Shown: positions 49,159-59,054, counted from the first letter of the stretch. The stretch: 64,000 nt of DNA from an uncultured Oscillospiraceae bacterium (GCA_949841355.1 CATKZP010000006.1:62001-126000); one strand, 5' to 3'. Numbers and translations: made by a program. The notes: generated by a model not told the origin, from the letters alone.

Positions 49159-49321
49159 GCGTTACATGCGTTACACGCGTTACAAAGGAGGGCAAGGCCC
49201 GCGAAACCCTTGCGGTGCAAGGGTTTCACTTTTGGAGCACTGTAACGCGTTTGTAACGACTGTAACGCACTTTTTCTGATGGTCAAAAAATGCTACGCGC
49301 CGTAGTACTTTCCTGTAACGC
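49159..49321. repeat. Cluster of GCGTTACA motifs in opposed orientation
   Basis: GCGTTACA at 49159, 49168, 49177; TGTAACG[C/A] at 49241, 49252, 49261, 49314; 10-bp hairpin 49204-49226 in the middle. Confidence 0.85.
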
Positions 49322-49369
49322 TTGTTGGCAATTTTTAGGGGTATTGCAAAACGTATGAGAGTGCGGCAA

Positions 49370-49398
49370 GGCCGGGAGGTAGAATCTACCTCCCGGCC
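49370..49398. terminator. Terminator-like hairpin
   Basis: ggccgggaggtaga a tctacctcccggcc. Confidence 0.6.
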
Positions 49399-49411
49399 TA
49401 ATACACAGGCA

Positions 49412-49663
49412 TTACACCACGCCAAACGCCCGGAATGCCTCTAAAACAAGCCTTTCCTTTGCTGTCTTTATGATACCGCTGTCAGGCTCCTTCCCGGCCT
49501 TAAAATCAAGTTTCAAGGCCCCGCATTTGTCTTTTACCATAGTCACGCTTGACTTGCTGATTTTGACCCCGTGATTGTCCTCTATCCATTTCTGGATTGC
49601 CGCATAGGTGGGAGGACAATCCGGGTCAGTCTGTTCGACACCGTACCCGGATGTATCAAGCAC
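49412..49663 (-). CDS. Small hypothetical protein resembling C-terminal extensions of clostridial 23S rRNA methyltransferases
   Basis: YGVEQTDPDCPPTYAAIQKWIEDNHGVKISKSSVTMVKDKCGALKLDF; family resemblance recalled, not searched. Confidence 0.4.
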   Translation of the reverse strand: MLDTSGYGVEQTDPDCPPTYAAIQKWIEDNHGVKISKSSVTMVKDKCGALKLDFKAGKEPDSGIIKTAKERLVLEAFRAFGVV

Positions 49664-49744
49664 AATGCCGAACGTGCTTTTATATACCGCAATACTGCGG
49701 ATTTGAATGGTTGAACCCGGACGCGGGTTCGACCGTTTTGATTT

Positions 49745-49820
<76 letters not shown>

Positions 49821-49905
49821 ATATGTTCTATTTTTGGAACGTCCGTTTCTGCTTCCCGTTCACCCAAAACTCACAGATTTTTGCGTTGCTTTATGAACCA
49901 CTCGC

Positions 49906-49928
49906 CCTCCCAGCTGAGCTATGAGCCC
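49906..49928 (-). pseudogene. Truncated tRNA 5' fragment
   Basis: cctcccagctgagctatgagccc nearly repeats 49798-49820 (5' acceptor and D-arm); remainder of a tRNA absent. Confidence 0.65.
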
Positions 49929-50008
49929 GAATGATTTGCAACGGATTCATTATACCAGAAAAAAAAGATTTGTAAAGAGAAAAATTCCATTTCGCTACAT
50001 TATTTTTC

Positions 50009-50037
50009 AGGGGCCCCGCAGAAGGCGGGGCCCCTGT
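50009..50037 (-). terminator. Terminator downstream of the transglutaminase-like lipoprotein
   Basis: aggggccccgcagaaggcggggcccct with T-rich flank on the minus strand. Confidence 0.8.
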
Positions 50038-50053
50038 GATTCTTCCGCAAAAT

Positions 50054-51793
50054 TTACGCCCGGCCCCGGTCCTTAGCCGTGGCCTCCGGAATGTTGACGT
50101 AGTCCCATTGGTGGTCGCTATTGACCATGTCCTCGCTGGTGACGTTGAAGTAATCCCAGTCCTTCGGCTGGCCGCGTCCCCCGTTTTCCCGGGCGTTGGC
50201 GTCCCAGGTCACGTCCACGCAGTACCACTCGCCGTTCAGCCGCACCATGTTCCAGCTGTGGTCCGAGCGGCTCTGGTGGGATGCCCCCACCACCGTGGCG
50301 CACTCCACCCCGGACAGGTCCATCAGCAGCTGGAAGGTGGTGGCAAAGCCCAGGCACACCGCCTTGTGCTCCACCAGACCGCCGTAGGGGGTGAAGGACG
50401 CCCGGGGCGTTTCCAGCAGCCGGTCCCCGTGGGTCCAGTCGTAGTTCACATGGCTCACCATCCACTGGTAGACGGCGGTTTCCTTTTCCAAATCGCTCAT
50501 GCCGTCCTCCAGCACCTGGTCCAGCACCTGCCGGGCGTTGTCATAGATGGCCCGGTCGTAGCCGGACAGGGGAGAAGGGTCACCGGTTTCCCAGGCGCTG
50601 CGGATGGCGGTGGTGTCGTAGAGGGACATGTCGTCCACGTTGGGCTGGGTGAATTTACAGCGGCCGGGGTAATCGGGGTCCGTTTCCGGGTAATCCTGAT
50701 ACCGTGTATGCCAGCTGAAGCCATAGGTCGGAGCCTGCATGGAGAAGTACAAGGCCGTATCCTGCGCCTCCTGGCAGGCCAGGAGGACGACGTAAGAGTA
50801 ATCCTCACCCGTGGCGCCGGAGATGGCGATGGCCTGATGGAGCATGTCCCGCTGCCCTTCGTCACCGGCAAACTGCCCCTCCCGGGCGTCCAGATAGGCG
50901 CTGAGCCGCTTCGTCATGCTGCGGGTGACATCCCAGTCGTTGGGGGCGCGCATCACCGCGATCTCAAAGGCGGACGCCCGGTCCCGGGCGATGGCGCACT
51001 GCGTCCACTGATTCCGGCTCAGGCCGTAGACGTCCTGCACGTAATCGCGCAGGGCTTTCGGGCTGCCGTCGTCCAGCAGCTCCAGGTCTGCGTCCTCCAT
51101 GCCGCGATTGGACACCAGCAGGTCCCGGAGGCGCTGCACATCGGAGGCCTGCTCTGCGGGGTCCTGGGATTCCTGCACGGGCTCCGTCTCCGTTACAGGG
51201 GGAAAGGCGCCGCTGAGAGCGGCCTCCAGGGCTGCGCTGGCCTCTGCGGGATCGGGGCAGATGAACAGGGCGGCGTAGGGACCGCTTTGCAGAATTTCGC
51301 CGTTGGCCACCATGTCCGCCTCGGCGGGGGCGTAGCCCACAAAGTCCCCCCGGCGGCTGGAGGTGTAGTTCATGAACGCGGTGGCGGCCCGGACGGCGGC
51401 GCTGTCGTCCTCCATATGCGCCACCACGATCTCAAAGGCGGAGGCCCCGGCGGCGCGGATCACCGCCATGTCCGTCCACGGGTCCTTGAGCAGATAGACG
51501 TTTTGAGCGTAGGTGGTCAGCAGGTCCAGATCCCCGGCGGCATCCAGGCGCTCCAGGCTGTCCTGATCCTCCCGGCCGGAGTGCTCCGAGGCGATGACGG
51601 CCAGCTCCAGGGCGGACAGGCCGGAGGCGGACGGAGATGGCTCCGCGTCAGCGGAGGGGGCGGGGGAGAGGGACGGGGAAGAGGAAGAGGGCGGGAGAGG
51701 GGGGGCGGAGCCGTCCGGCCCGCCCGCCCGGCAGCCGGACAGCAGCCCCAGCAGCAGGGAGACGGCCAGCAAAGCGGAAAACAAATGTTTCAC
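50054..51793 (-). CDS. Transglutaminase-like domain lipoprotein
   Basis: Lipobox LLSGC; HKAVCLGFATTFQLLMDLSGV...DHSWNMVRLNGEWYCVDVTWDA (C-H-D triad); GTG start 51793, 8 nt after AAGGAG. Confidence 0.85.
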   Translation of the reverse strand: MKHLFSALLAVSLLLGLLSGCRAGGPDGSAPPLPPSSSSPSLSPAPSADAEPSPSASGLSALELAVIASEHSGREDQDSLERLDAAGDLDLLTTYAQNVYLLKDPWTDMAVIRAAGASAFEIVVAHMEDDSAAVRAATAFMNYTSSRRGDFVGYAPAEADMVANGEILQSGPYAALFICPDPAEASAALEAALSGAFPPVTETEPVQESQDPAEQASDVQRLRDLLVSNRGMEDADLELLDDGSPKALRDYVQDVYGLSRNQWTQCAIARDRASAFEIAVMRAPNDWDVTRSMTKRLSAYLDAREGQFAGDEGQRDMLHQAIAISGATGEDYSYVVLLACQEAQDTALYFSMQAPTYGFSWHTRYQDYPETDPDYPGRCKFTQPNVDDMSLYDTTAIRSAWETGDPSPLSGYDRAIYDNARQVLDQVLEDGMSDLEKETAVYQWMVSHVNYDWTHGDRLLETPRASFTPYGGLVEHKAVCLGFATTFQLLMDLSGVECATVVGASHQSRSDHSWNMVRLNGEWYCVDVTWDANARENGGRGQPKDWDYFNVTSEDMVNSDHQWDYVNIPEATAKDRGRA

Positions 51794-51801
51794 GTGAAAC
51801 A
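51786..51801. promoter_or_regulatory. parS (Spo0J/ParB-binding) site
   Basis: Perfect 16-bp palindrome TGTTTCACGTGAAACA, matching the Firmicutes parS consensus TGTTNCACGTGAAACA. Confidence 0.92.
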
Positions 51802-51854
51802 CTCCTTAGGAAAATCTTAAAAAAGTGGACCTGCCGGCGGCAGGCCCACTTAGC

Positions 51855-52109
51855 TCATTTTTCGTGGAGATAGCTCTTCAACAGCACCTGGAGCAGCTCG
51901 TCACGGTCCAGCTGGCGGATGAGGGTGCGGGCGTTGTTGTGGTTGGTGATATAGGTGGGGTCCTCGCTGAGAATATAGCCCACAATCTGGTTGATCGGGT
52001 TATAGCCCTTTTCCCGAAGGGAGGTATAGACGGAGGACAGGATGGCGCGGATCTCCTCGTCCTTGTTCAGGCTGACGCTGAATTTGCGTGTATAGTCCAT
52101 GTCGTTCAA
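51855..52109 (-). CDS. ireB: IreB family regulatory protein (UPF0297)
   Basis: [76 protein letters not shown]. Confidence 0.93.
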   Translation of the reverse strand: MNDMDYTRKFSVSLNKDEEIRAILSSVYTSLREKGYNPINQIVGYILSEDPTYITNHNNARTLIRQLDRDELLQVLLKSYLHEK

Positions 52110-52250
52110 TGGGCGCCCCCCCTTTTTCTATGCTAGGCTTATTTTATCCCAGATGGGGTCAAATGTAAAGAGGCAAAATGATAATTTTCCGTAAAGCGCG
52201 CCAGCCGCCCGGTGTTGGGACCGGACGGCTGGGAAATACTGGATATGTAA

Positions 52251-53171
52251 TCAGCCAATGCGCTTGGCGCCCACGATGTAGGGGGCATAGTAGCCGTAGA
52301 TGCTGTCGTACTGCACCCGGTAGGAGGTGGTGGAGGCGTGGATGAACTGGTCGCCGCCCACGTACATGCCGACATGGGTGGTAGGCAGGGTGCCGCCGGA
52401 GCTGTCAAAGCGGCGGTCAAAGAAGAAGATCAGGTCGCCGGGCTGCATGGCGTCGGTGGAGACGAAGTAACCGCTGTTATAATACTGGCTGGAGGAGCCC
52501 CGGGCGATGGGATGGCCCAGCTGCTGATAGATGTAATACATCAGGCCCGAGCAGTCGAAGGTGCTGGGGCCGCGCCCGCCGGAGACGTACCGGCAGCCCA
52601 GCAGGCTCTGGGCCATGGCCGCGGCGGCGGCGCCCAGCTCGCTGGAGCCTTCGAAGTCAGCGCCCACCAGGGTGACGTACTCGGCGGACACATAGCCGGA
52701 GTCGATCTGATACCAGCCGCTGCCCAGATCGGCCACGATGTCCACCACCGTGCCGGCCTTGAGAGTGCCGACCTTCTCGGCGGAGGTGCTGGCCTCGGCG
52801 CGGACGTTGAGCACGTCGGCGGTGACAAGGCCCCGCTGCTGCTCGGGTTCGGCGGACAGGGGGGCGGGGGCGGCTTCGATGACGGTGCCGTCGGCAAGGG
52901 TGATCTTCAGCCACTCGCCGGACATATAGCCAACCTTCTCATCGTATGTAACCTGGTACCAGCCGCTGCCCATGTCGGCCTCGACCGTGACCTCGGCCCC
53001 CTTGGGCGCCATGGCCAGAGTTTCGGAGTCGGTGCCGGCCTCACTGCGCAGGCGCAGGCTGTCGGCGGTGACGGTGGCGCTTCCGATAGAGGCAAACGCC
53101 ACGCCGGTGCACATGGTGAGGACGAGACCGGCGGCGGCCAGGGTCCTGACCATTTTCACTTTGAAACTCAT
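52251..53171 (-). CDS. SH3-domain and NlpC/P60 peptidase, secreted
   Basis: Two SH3b repeats (VTADSLRLRSEAGTDSETL; VTADVLNVRAEASTSAEKV); FDCSGLMYYIYQQLG and HVGMYVGGDQFIHA. Confidence 0.92.
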   Translation of the reverse strand: MSFKVKMVRTLAAAGLVLTMCTGVAFASIGSATVTADSLRLRSEAGTDSETLAMAPKGAEVTVEADMGSGWYQVTYDEKVGYMSGEWLKITLADGTVIEAAPAPLSAEPEQQRGLVTADVLNVRAEASTSAEKVGTLKAGTVVDIVADLGSGWYQIDSGYVSAEYVTLVGADFEGSSELGAAAAAMAQSLLGCRYVSGGRGPSTFDCSGLMYYIYQQLGHPIARGSSSQYYNSGYFVSTDAMQPGDLIFFFDRRFDSSGGTLPTTHVGMYVGGDQFIHASTTSYRVQYDSIYGYYAPYIVGAKRIG

Positions 53172-53212
53172 GGGAATATACCTCCACGTATTTTTTCTTT
53201 GGTAAAGGACGG

Positions 53213-53503
53213 TCACTTGCCCGCCAGGGCACGCATGAGCCAGATGGAACCCATGTCGATGGCGGAAAACAGGTCGGGCAGGTCGCTCTTTTTCACCACC
53301 CGGTCGCGGCTTTTCAGGTCGGGGTCGGTGAACTGGAGCTGAAGGTGGACCTTGCTGGCCAGCTCCAAGGAGCCGTCCTTTTCGGTGGTCATCACCTGGA
53401 TCATGACAATATACTTGTCGGCCATGGAACCGTAATAAATCAGGTTGTCTTTGCGGCGGAGCGGATGACCTTTATAGGTCAGAACGCCGGATTGTTCAGC
53501 CAT
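53213..53503 (-). CDS. Conserved hypothetical protein (96 aa)
   Basis: Complete frame with plausible start and spacing; family not recognised. Confidence 0.65.
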   Translation of the reverse strand: MAEQSGVLTYKGHPLRRKDNLIYYGSMADKYIVMIQVMTTEKDGSLELASKVHLQLQFTDPDLKSRDRVVKKSDLPDLFSAIDMGSIWLMRALAGK

Positions 53504-53669
53504 GGGTGCCTCCTCTAAAAGTTGTAACTGTTTGTAACTGAATTGTAACTATTGCTATTGTAACCCCTGAACCGCCGGTTGTCAACAGGAAGTTAAGCAA
53601 AATTTTCTGGAAAAACAAAAACCTGCCGGACTCGCCGGAAAGCGGCAGAGCTGGCAGGTTTGAGCGCGC

Positions 53670-53957
53670 CTAACGCAAAGCGCCCGGGTAGGCCGCCCAG
53701 GACAGCAAAAGGGCGTGGGCGCACAGGGACAGGGGAACCATGCGGCGGAACATGGGCTTGCGGGTCTTGTGGCGGAACGCCGCCATGCCCAGGGCCGCGC
53801 CGGCGGAGCCGCCCATGAGGGCGCAGCACAGCAGCGCCGCCTCCGGCACCCGGCGGCGGTGGGTCTTGGCCAGCAGCTTGTCCCAGCCGAAAAGGCAGAA
53901 GGCCAGGGCGCTGAGCGTCCCCAGCCAGATGAGGAGCAGACGGACGGTTTCGTTCAT
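53670..53957 (-). CDS. DUF1294 membrane protein
   Basis: FGWDKLLAKTHRRRVPEAALLCCALMGGSAGAALGMAAFRHKTRKPMFR. Confidence 0.88.
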   Translation of the reverse strand: MNETVRLLLIWLGTLSALAFCLFGWDKLLAKTHRRRVPEAALLCCALMGGSAGAALGMAAFRHKTRKPMFRRMVPLSLCAHALLLSWAAYPGALR

Positions 53958-53995
53958 AGTCCTCTCCTTAAATAAGGTAAGCGCTTGGACGCTTT

Positions 53996-54772
53996 TTATG
54001 GCAGAACCCGGACCCGCTCCGCCTCAATATGCCCGCCCCGCACCGGGAAGGGCCCGCCGCCGGGGACCACCCGGCCCCCGATGAGCTCCGTCCTGCCCGA
54101 TGCGTCCCGGTAGACGCACTCGTAGCCGTAAAACGCCCGCAAAATCCGGTCCGCCTGGGCGGCGTCCATGTCCGGGGCGACGGTCCAGTCCGCCTCCTGG
54201 GGCAGGGGCCAGTACTCTCCCGGGCCCTGGGGCCGGGCGGCGCGCAGCACCTCCGGCATGGTGCGCACCAGCGCGCGCACCATGCCGGGGATGTGCTGAT
54301 AGACCTTTTCCATATAGGTCCGGTGGTCCTCTCGGGCGTCCAGGGGGAAGGTCTCCCGCAGGAGGATGTCCCCGGTGTCGAAGTCCGCCGCCATTTTGTG
54401 GGCGGTGACGCCGCCCAATTCCGCCCCCTCCAGAATGAGCCGGGGCATGGGCCAGGACCCCCGGCCCACCGGCAGGGGAGTGGGGTGGAAATTCACCATG
54501 GGGAAGGCGTCCGTCACCGGCGTGCGGTAATAGTACCCCGCGCACACCAGCAGCCCGCACCCCCCGGCGGCCAGCGCCTCCAGATCGGCGGCGGTGATGC
54601 GCTCCAGGGTATAGGGAATCCCCCGCTCCCGGGCCGTGCGGATGACGGCGGCGTTGGTCTCCGTCACGTTGTCCACCGGGCAGGTGAACAGCTTCATCAC
54701 CTGGCACCCCTCGGCCAGCAGCGCGTCCAGCACCGGCCGGAGCAGGTCGATGCCCAGATAGGCGATTTTCAC
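53996..54772 (-). CDS. Formyltransferase family protein (methionyl-tRNA formyltransferase-like)
   Basis: LLVCAGYYYRTPVTDAFPMVNFHPTPLPVGRGSWPMPRLILEGAELGGVTAHKMAADFDTGDILL. Confidence 0.85.
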   Translation of the reverse strand: MKIAYLGIDLLRPVLDALLAEGCQVMKLFTCPVDNVTETNAAVIRTARERGIPYTLERITAADLEALAAGGCGLLVCAGYYYRTPVTDAFPMVNFHPTPLPVGRGSWPMPRLILEGAELGGVTAHKMAADFDTGDILLRETFPLDAREDHRTYMEKVYQHIPGMVRALVRTMPEVLRAARPQGPGEYWPLPQEADWTVAPDMDAAQADRILRAFYGYECVYRDASGRTELIGGRVVPGGGPFPVRGGHIEAERVRVLP

Positions 54773-54805
54773 AGCGCTCCCTCCCCGCGGCCGGCGGAGA
54801 GTCCG

Positions 54806-56404
54806 TCAGGCTCCCGCCGCCAGCTCCTTCACTTCGTCAAAGGCCCCCAGCTTGCCGGGGCTGAACTGGTGGGACACCACCAGCACCGTCCGATCCCGGA
54901 TGGCCAGCAGCAGGTCCTCAATGCGATCCACCGTCTCCCTGTCCAGGTTGGCCAGGGGCTCGTCCAGAATGAGCACGTCGGTGTCCCGCAGCAACGCCCG
55001 GGCCAGGCAGAGGCGCTTTTTCTCCCCACCGGAGAAGTTGGCGCCGCCCTCCTCCACCATCCGATCCAGGGCGTCCGGGCTGGCAAAGCGGTCCAGCCCC
55101 ACGCTGCGCAGGGCATCCAGCAGCCTGTCCTCCGGCACCGGGCGGTACATGCTCAGATTGTTGCGCAGGGTGTCGCGAAACAGCACGGCCTCCTGCCGCA
55201 CCACCGTGGTCCGGGCGTAGGGGTCGCCTGACTGGCGCAGCGGCGCGCCGTCCACGGTGATCTCTCCCGCGTCCGGCTCGTAGTAGCGCAGCAGCAGGTT
55301 CACCGCCGTGGTTTTGCCGCAGCCGCTGGGCCCCTTCAGCAGGTAGCGCCCGCCCTTTTTGAGGGTGAGGCTGAACCCCGCCAGCACCGTCCCCCGGCCC
55401 TGGTAGCCGAAGCGGACGTCGTGAAAGCGGATGTCCCGGCGCAGCCTGGGAGCCGTGCCCTGCTGGCCGCTCCGGGGCGGCTCGGCAATAAACTCCTCCA
55501 TCTTCCGGCAGGCCGGCCGGATGGCGGACAGCTGCCGCACGATCCCCGCCAGCGAGATGATGGGGTAGGACAGCTGGTCGATCATGCCGATGGCCACGAA
55601 GAAGTCCCCGGCGGAAAAGTCCCCCCGGAGCACCAGCCACGCCGAGCAGGCCAGCACAATGAAATAGGACAGGTAGGACATGAGGGTGGTAATCAGCTGG
55701 GCGGCCGCCCCCAGCTTCAAATCGTCCAGCAGCTTTTCCCCGGCGTTCTGGTTGAGACGCCGGAACCGGGCCAGAATCTTGTCCTCCACGGCGAAATTTT
55801 TGATGAGCTCGAAGCCGTGGAGCCAGTCCGTCACCCCGGACAGGGCCTCTTCCGCCGCCTGGAGGAAGGCCGTCTGCGCCCGCTGGGAGCGCTTTTCGAT
55901 GAGCTTTGGGATATACAGCGGCGTGGTCAGCAGCGCGATGGTGAGCAGCGCCACCCGCCAGTCCAGCAAAAACAGCGCCCCGCTGACCAGAACGATCTTG
56001 AACGCGATCTCCCAGAACAGCGGCAGCATACAGAACCGCCGGGCGCGGATGGCGTCCGCCTCGCCGGTGTACTTTGCCGCGTACTCCCCCTGCGTGCGCC
56101 CCTTGAAGGTCACGTAGTCCCGACGAAGGACGCTCTCAAACACGTCCTGCTTCAGGGCGGTGACGCAGCCCGCGGCGAACCGGTCGCCCAGCCGCCTGTA
56201 GAGGTAGTAAAACAGAATCTCGCCCAGAATAAAGCCCGCCAGAGCCAGACCGTACCCCAGCGTCCGCCCTCCGTCGCCCGCGATGGCGCTGTCCAGCACC
56301 TCGCCCTTGAAGAATTGCAGCGCCACGCCGAAGAGGCTGGCGATGAGCACACTAACCAAGGCCCCTGCGAGCCAGGGGCGGTTCTGCCGTTCATATTGTT
56401 TCAT
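54806..56404 (-). CDS. ABC transporter, fused permease and ATP-binding protein
   Basis: [18 protein letters not shown] Walker A, NFSGGEKKRLCLARALLRDTDVLILDEPLANLD; N-terminal TM domain. Confidence 0.92.
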   Translation of the reverse strand: MKQYERQNRPWLAGALVSVLIASLFGVALQFFKGEVLDSAIAGDGGRTLGYGLALAGFILGEILFYYLYRRLGDRFAAGCVTALKQDVFESVLRRDYVTFKGRTQGEYAAKYTGEADAIRARRFCMLPLFWEIAFKIVLVSGALFLLDWRVALLTIALLTTPLYIPKLIEKRSQRAQTAFLQAAEEALSGVTDWLHGFELIKNFAVEDKILARFRRLNQNAGEKLLDDLKLGAAAQLITTLMSYLSYFIVLACSAWLVLRGDFSAGDFFVAIGMIDQLSYPIISLAGIVRQLSAIRPACRKMEEFIAEPPRSGQQGTAPRLRRDIRFHDVRFGYQGRGTVLAGFSLTLKKGGRYLLKGPSGCGKTTAVNLLLRYYEPDAGEITVDGAPLRQSGDPYARTTVVRQEAVLFRDTLRNNLSMYRPVPEDRLLDALRSVGLDRFASPDALDRMVEEGGANFSGGEKKRLCLARALLRDTDVLILDEPLANLDRETVDRIEDLLLAIRDRTVLVVSHQFSPGKLGAFDEVKELAAGA

Positions 56405-56685
56405 GTTTAGACCTCCTATTGCAAAACGCGATAGAAGGATCAAATTTTATTTCCTTCTATCGGTTAGAAGGAAGTTCTTAATTTCACCACAGTGCCCCTC
56501 CTCTCATCCGTATGGGGTGGAAAAGGCGCCGTTTCGGCACACTTTTCCAAATCTCATTATATCAGCCGGGCCGGATGCTGTCAAATCCTATTTCCGGCGG
56601 GGGCGCTCCGCGCAGGGCGGGGAAGCGCCCGCCGGACCCGCCCAAAAGCTCGCGACAAAATACAAGGGAAATTCCCTGAAAATGA

Positions 56686-56714
56686 TTGACAAACGGTGGT
56701 CAAGCCGCTATGAT
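56686..56714 (+). promoter_or_regulatory. SigA-type promoter of the spermidine/putrescine transporter operon
   Basis: TTGACA (56686-56691), 17 bp, TATGAT (56709-56714). Confidence 0.75.
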
Positions 56715-56720
56715 GTATCT

Positions 56721-56940
56721 CGCTATCCGTGAAAACCTGAGGAGCGCGAGGATAGGCGCATAGGGGAGCTTGGACCGAAGTGAGGACAAAAGCCCCAGGC
56801 CCACAACGTGGGACTGGATTTTGTCCGAATCGGAGGGAAAGCGACCCGGCTATGCGCCCAACCCGAGCGTAACAGCGAAAGCGTTCATCAGGGAATACAA
56901 AAAGGGAGCTGACAAAACACTCATCAATTAGAAATGGGGG
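56721..56940 (+). ncRNA. Candidate structured 5' leader (riboswitch-like) upstream of potA
   Basis: 9-bp closing pairing ggcgcatag (56755-56763) / ctatgcgcc (56850-56858) around a long internal hairpin ggacaaaa (56784-56791) / ttttgtcc (56819-56826) with cccac-aac-gtggg tip. Confidence 0.6.
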
Positions 56941-56947
56941 AGGATAC

Positions 56948-58135
56948 ATGTCCAAGGAGCTGATCCGCCTGCGGGACTGTGTGATGTCCTACGGCGACGA
57001 GGTCGTGCTCGACCACATCAACCTGTATATCAACGATAAGGAATTCCTCACGCTGCTGGGCCCCAGTGGGTGCGGCAAGACAACCACGCTTCGTATCATC
57101 GGCGGGTTTCTGTCGCCTACCGCTGGGGATGTGTTGTTTGACGGCGTGAGGATTAACCATGTCCCGCCGCATCAGCGCACGGTGAACACGGTGTTCCAGC
57201 GGTATGCCCTGTTCCCGCACCTCAACGTGTTTGAGAACGTGGCCTTCGGCCTGCGCATACCCAAGGCGGACGGCTCCGGCCGCAAGGTGAAGGTCTCCGA
57301 GCAGGAGATCCACCAGCGGGTGATGGAGATGCTGGAGGTCGTCAACCTGAAGGGCTTTGAGAAGCGCCCGGTGTCCGCCCTGTCCGGCGGGCAGCAGCAG
57401 CGGGTGGCCATCGCCCGGGCTCTGGTGAACCGCCCCAGGGTGCTGCTGCTGGACGAGCCGCTGGGCGCGCTGGACATGCGCCTGCGCAAGGATATGCAGA
57501 ACGAGCTGAAGCGCATTCAGCAGGAGATGGAGATTACCTTCATCTATGTGACCCACGACCAGGAGGAGGCGCTGGCCATGTCCGACACCGTGGTGGTGAT
57601 GGACGGCGGGCGCATCCAGCAGATCGGCACCCCCGAGGACATTTATAACGAGCCGAAAAACGCCTTCGTGGCCGACTTTATCGGGGAATCCAACATCATC
57701 GACGGCATCATGCGCGCCGACGGGGTGGTGGAAATCTTCAACCGCAGGTTCCAGTGCCTGGACAAGGGCTTCGCCAAGGACGAGCCGGTGGACGTGGTCA
57801 TCCGCCCGGAGGATGTGGACATCGTGGACGAGAACGCCGGGCAGCTGCGCGGCACCGTCACCTCCGTCACCTTCAAGGGGGTCCACTACGACACCATCGT
57901 GGACTTCTACGGCTTCAAGTGGCTCATCCAGACCACCGACTACTGCCCCGTGGACAGCCGCATTGGTATCAAAATCGACCCGGACGGCATCCATGTGATG
58001 AAAAAGAGCGCTTACTCCGGCATGTTCGGGGACTACTCCTCCTACTCCGAGGAGTATGAGGAGCTGGACGTGGTGGAGCCTGACGGCGAGGACGGAGAGG
58101 AGAGTGACTCCCGGGAGGGCGGCCATGAAGAATAA
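56948..58135 (+). CDS. potA: Spermidine/putrescine ABC transporter ATP-binding protein
   Basis: [50 protein letters not shown]-terminal TOBE-like region. Confidence 0.95.
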   Translation: MSKELIRLRDCVMSYGDEVVLDHINLYINDKEFLTLLGPSGCGKTTTLRIIGGFLSPTAGDVLFDGVRINHVPPHQRTVNTVFQRYALFPHLNVFENVAFGLRIPKADGSGRKVKVSEQEIHQRVMEMLEVVNLKGFEKRPVSALSGGQQQRVAIARALVNRPRVLLLDEPLGALDMRLRKDMQNELKRIQQEMEITFIYVTHDQEEALAMSDTVVVMDGGRIQQIGTPEDIYNEPKNAFVADFIGESNIIDGIMRADGVVEIFNRRFQCLDKGFAKDEPVDVVIRPEDVDIVDENAGQLRGTVTSVTFKGVHYDTIVDFYGFKWLIQTTDYCPVDSRIGIKIDPDGIHVMKKSAYSGMFGDYSSYSEEYEELDVVEPDGEDGEESDSREGGHEE

Positions 58136-59054
58136 GCGCGGCTGGTTCGCCTTTCCCTATGTGATCTGGATGGCCCTGTTCGTGGTCATCCCCATCGTCA
58201 TCATGGCGGTGTACGCATTCACCGCCGCCGACCCCGCCACCGGCGCCACCCAGCCCACCCTGGGCAATTTCACCGGCATGGGGCTGTACCTCAGCGTGTT
58301 CCTGCGCTCCTTCTGGCTGGCGCTGCTGGCCACGCTGGTGTGCCTGCTCATCGGCTACCCGGTGTCCTACTGGATGGCCAAGGAGGGGCCCCGGTTCCAG
58401 CGGCTGGCCATGGCCCTCATCATGCTGCCCATGTGGATGAACTTCCTGCTGCGCACCTACTCCTGGATGTCCATTCTGGAGAACAACGGCCTGCTGAACC
58501 AGCTATTCCAAAATATTGGGGTTATCGACCTGTATAATCGGATCGCTCCATTTTTTGTGGATCTGCACAATGTGTTTGCCCGGTATTTTGGCGGGGTTGA
58601 AACCAGTTTTGTGCCTATTTACCACTTCCAAATGATCGGCACCCCCGGCGCGGTGGTGCTGGGCATGGTGTATAACTACCTGCCCTTCATGATCCTGCCC
58701 ATCTACTCCGTCATTGTCAAGCTGGACAACTCCCTCATTGAGGCCGCCCGGGACCTGGGGGCGGACGGGGTGCGGGTGTTCCGCCGGGTGATCTTCCCGC
58801 TGTCCCTGCCGGGCATTTTGTCCGGGGTGACCATGGTGTTCGTCCCCTCGGTGTCCACCTTCGCCATCTCCAACCTGCTGGGCGGCGGAAACCAGATGAT
58901 GCTGGGCGACCTCATCGAGCTGCAATTTTTGGGCGGGGCCTACAATCCCCACCTGGGCGCGGCCATCTCTATGGTGATGATGGTCATTGTCGTGGTGTGC
59001 ATGGTGGTCATGAACCACTTCGGTGAGGGCGAGGAACAGGCGGTGATGCTCTGA
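58125..59054 (+). CDS. potB: Spermidine/putrescine ABC transporter permease
   Basis: Inner membrane permease with [26 protein letters not shown] (EAA loop). Confidence 0.93.
   Translation: MKNKRGWFAFPYVIWMALFVVIPIVIMAVYAFTAADPATGATQPTLGNFTGMGLYLSVFLRSFWLALLATLVCLLIGYPVSYWMAKEGPRFQRLAMALIMLPMWMNFLLRTYSWMSILENNGLLNQLFQNIGVIDLYNRIAPFFVDLHNVFARYFGGVETSFVPIYHFQMIGTPGAVVLGMVYNYLPFMILPIYSVIVKLDNSLIEAARDLGADGVRVFRRVIFPLSLPGILSGVTMVFVPSVSTFAISNLLGGGNQMMLGDLIELQFLGGAYNPHLGAAISMVMMVIVVVCMVVMNHFGEGEEQAVML

Noticed and set aside
50036-51820. 594-aa plus-strand ORF
   Set aside because: Shadow of the transglutaminase-like lipoprotein
54029-56410. Long plus-strand ORFs
   Set aside because: Antisense to formyltransferase and ABC transporter genes, which carry clear motifs
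56924-58126. 400-aa minus-strand ORF
   Set aside because: Shadow of potA
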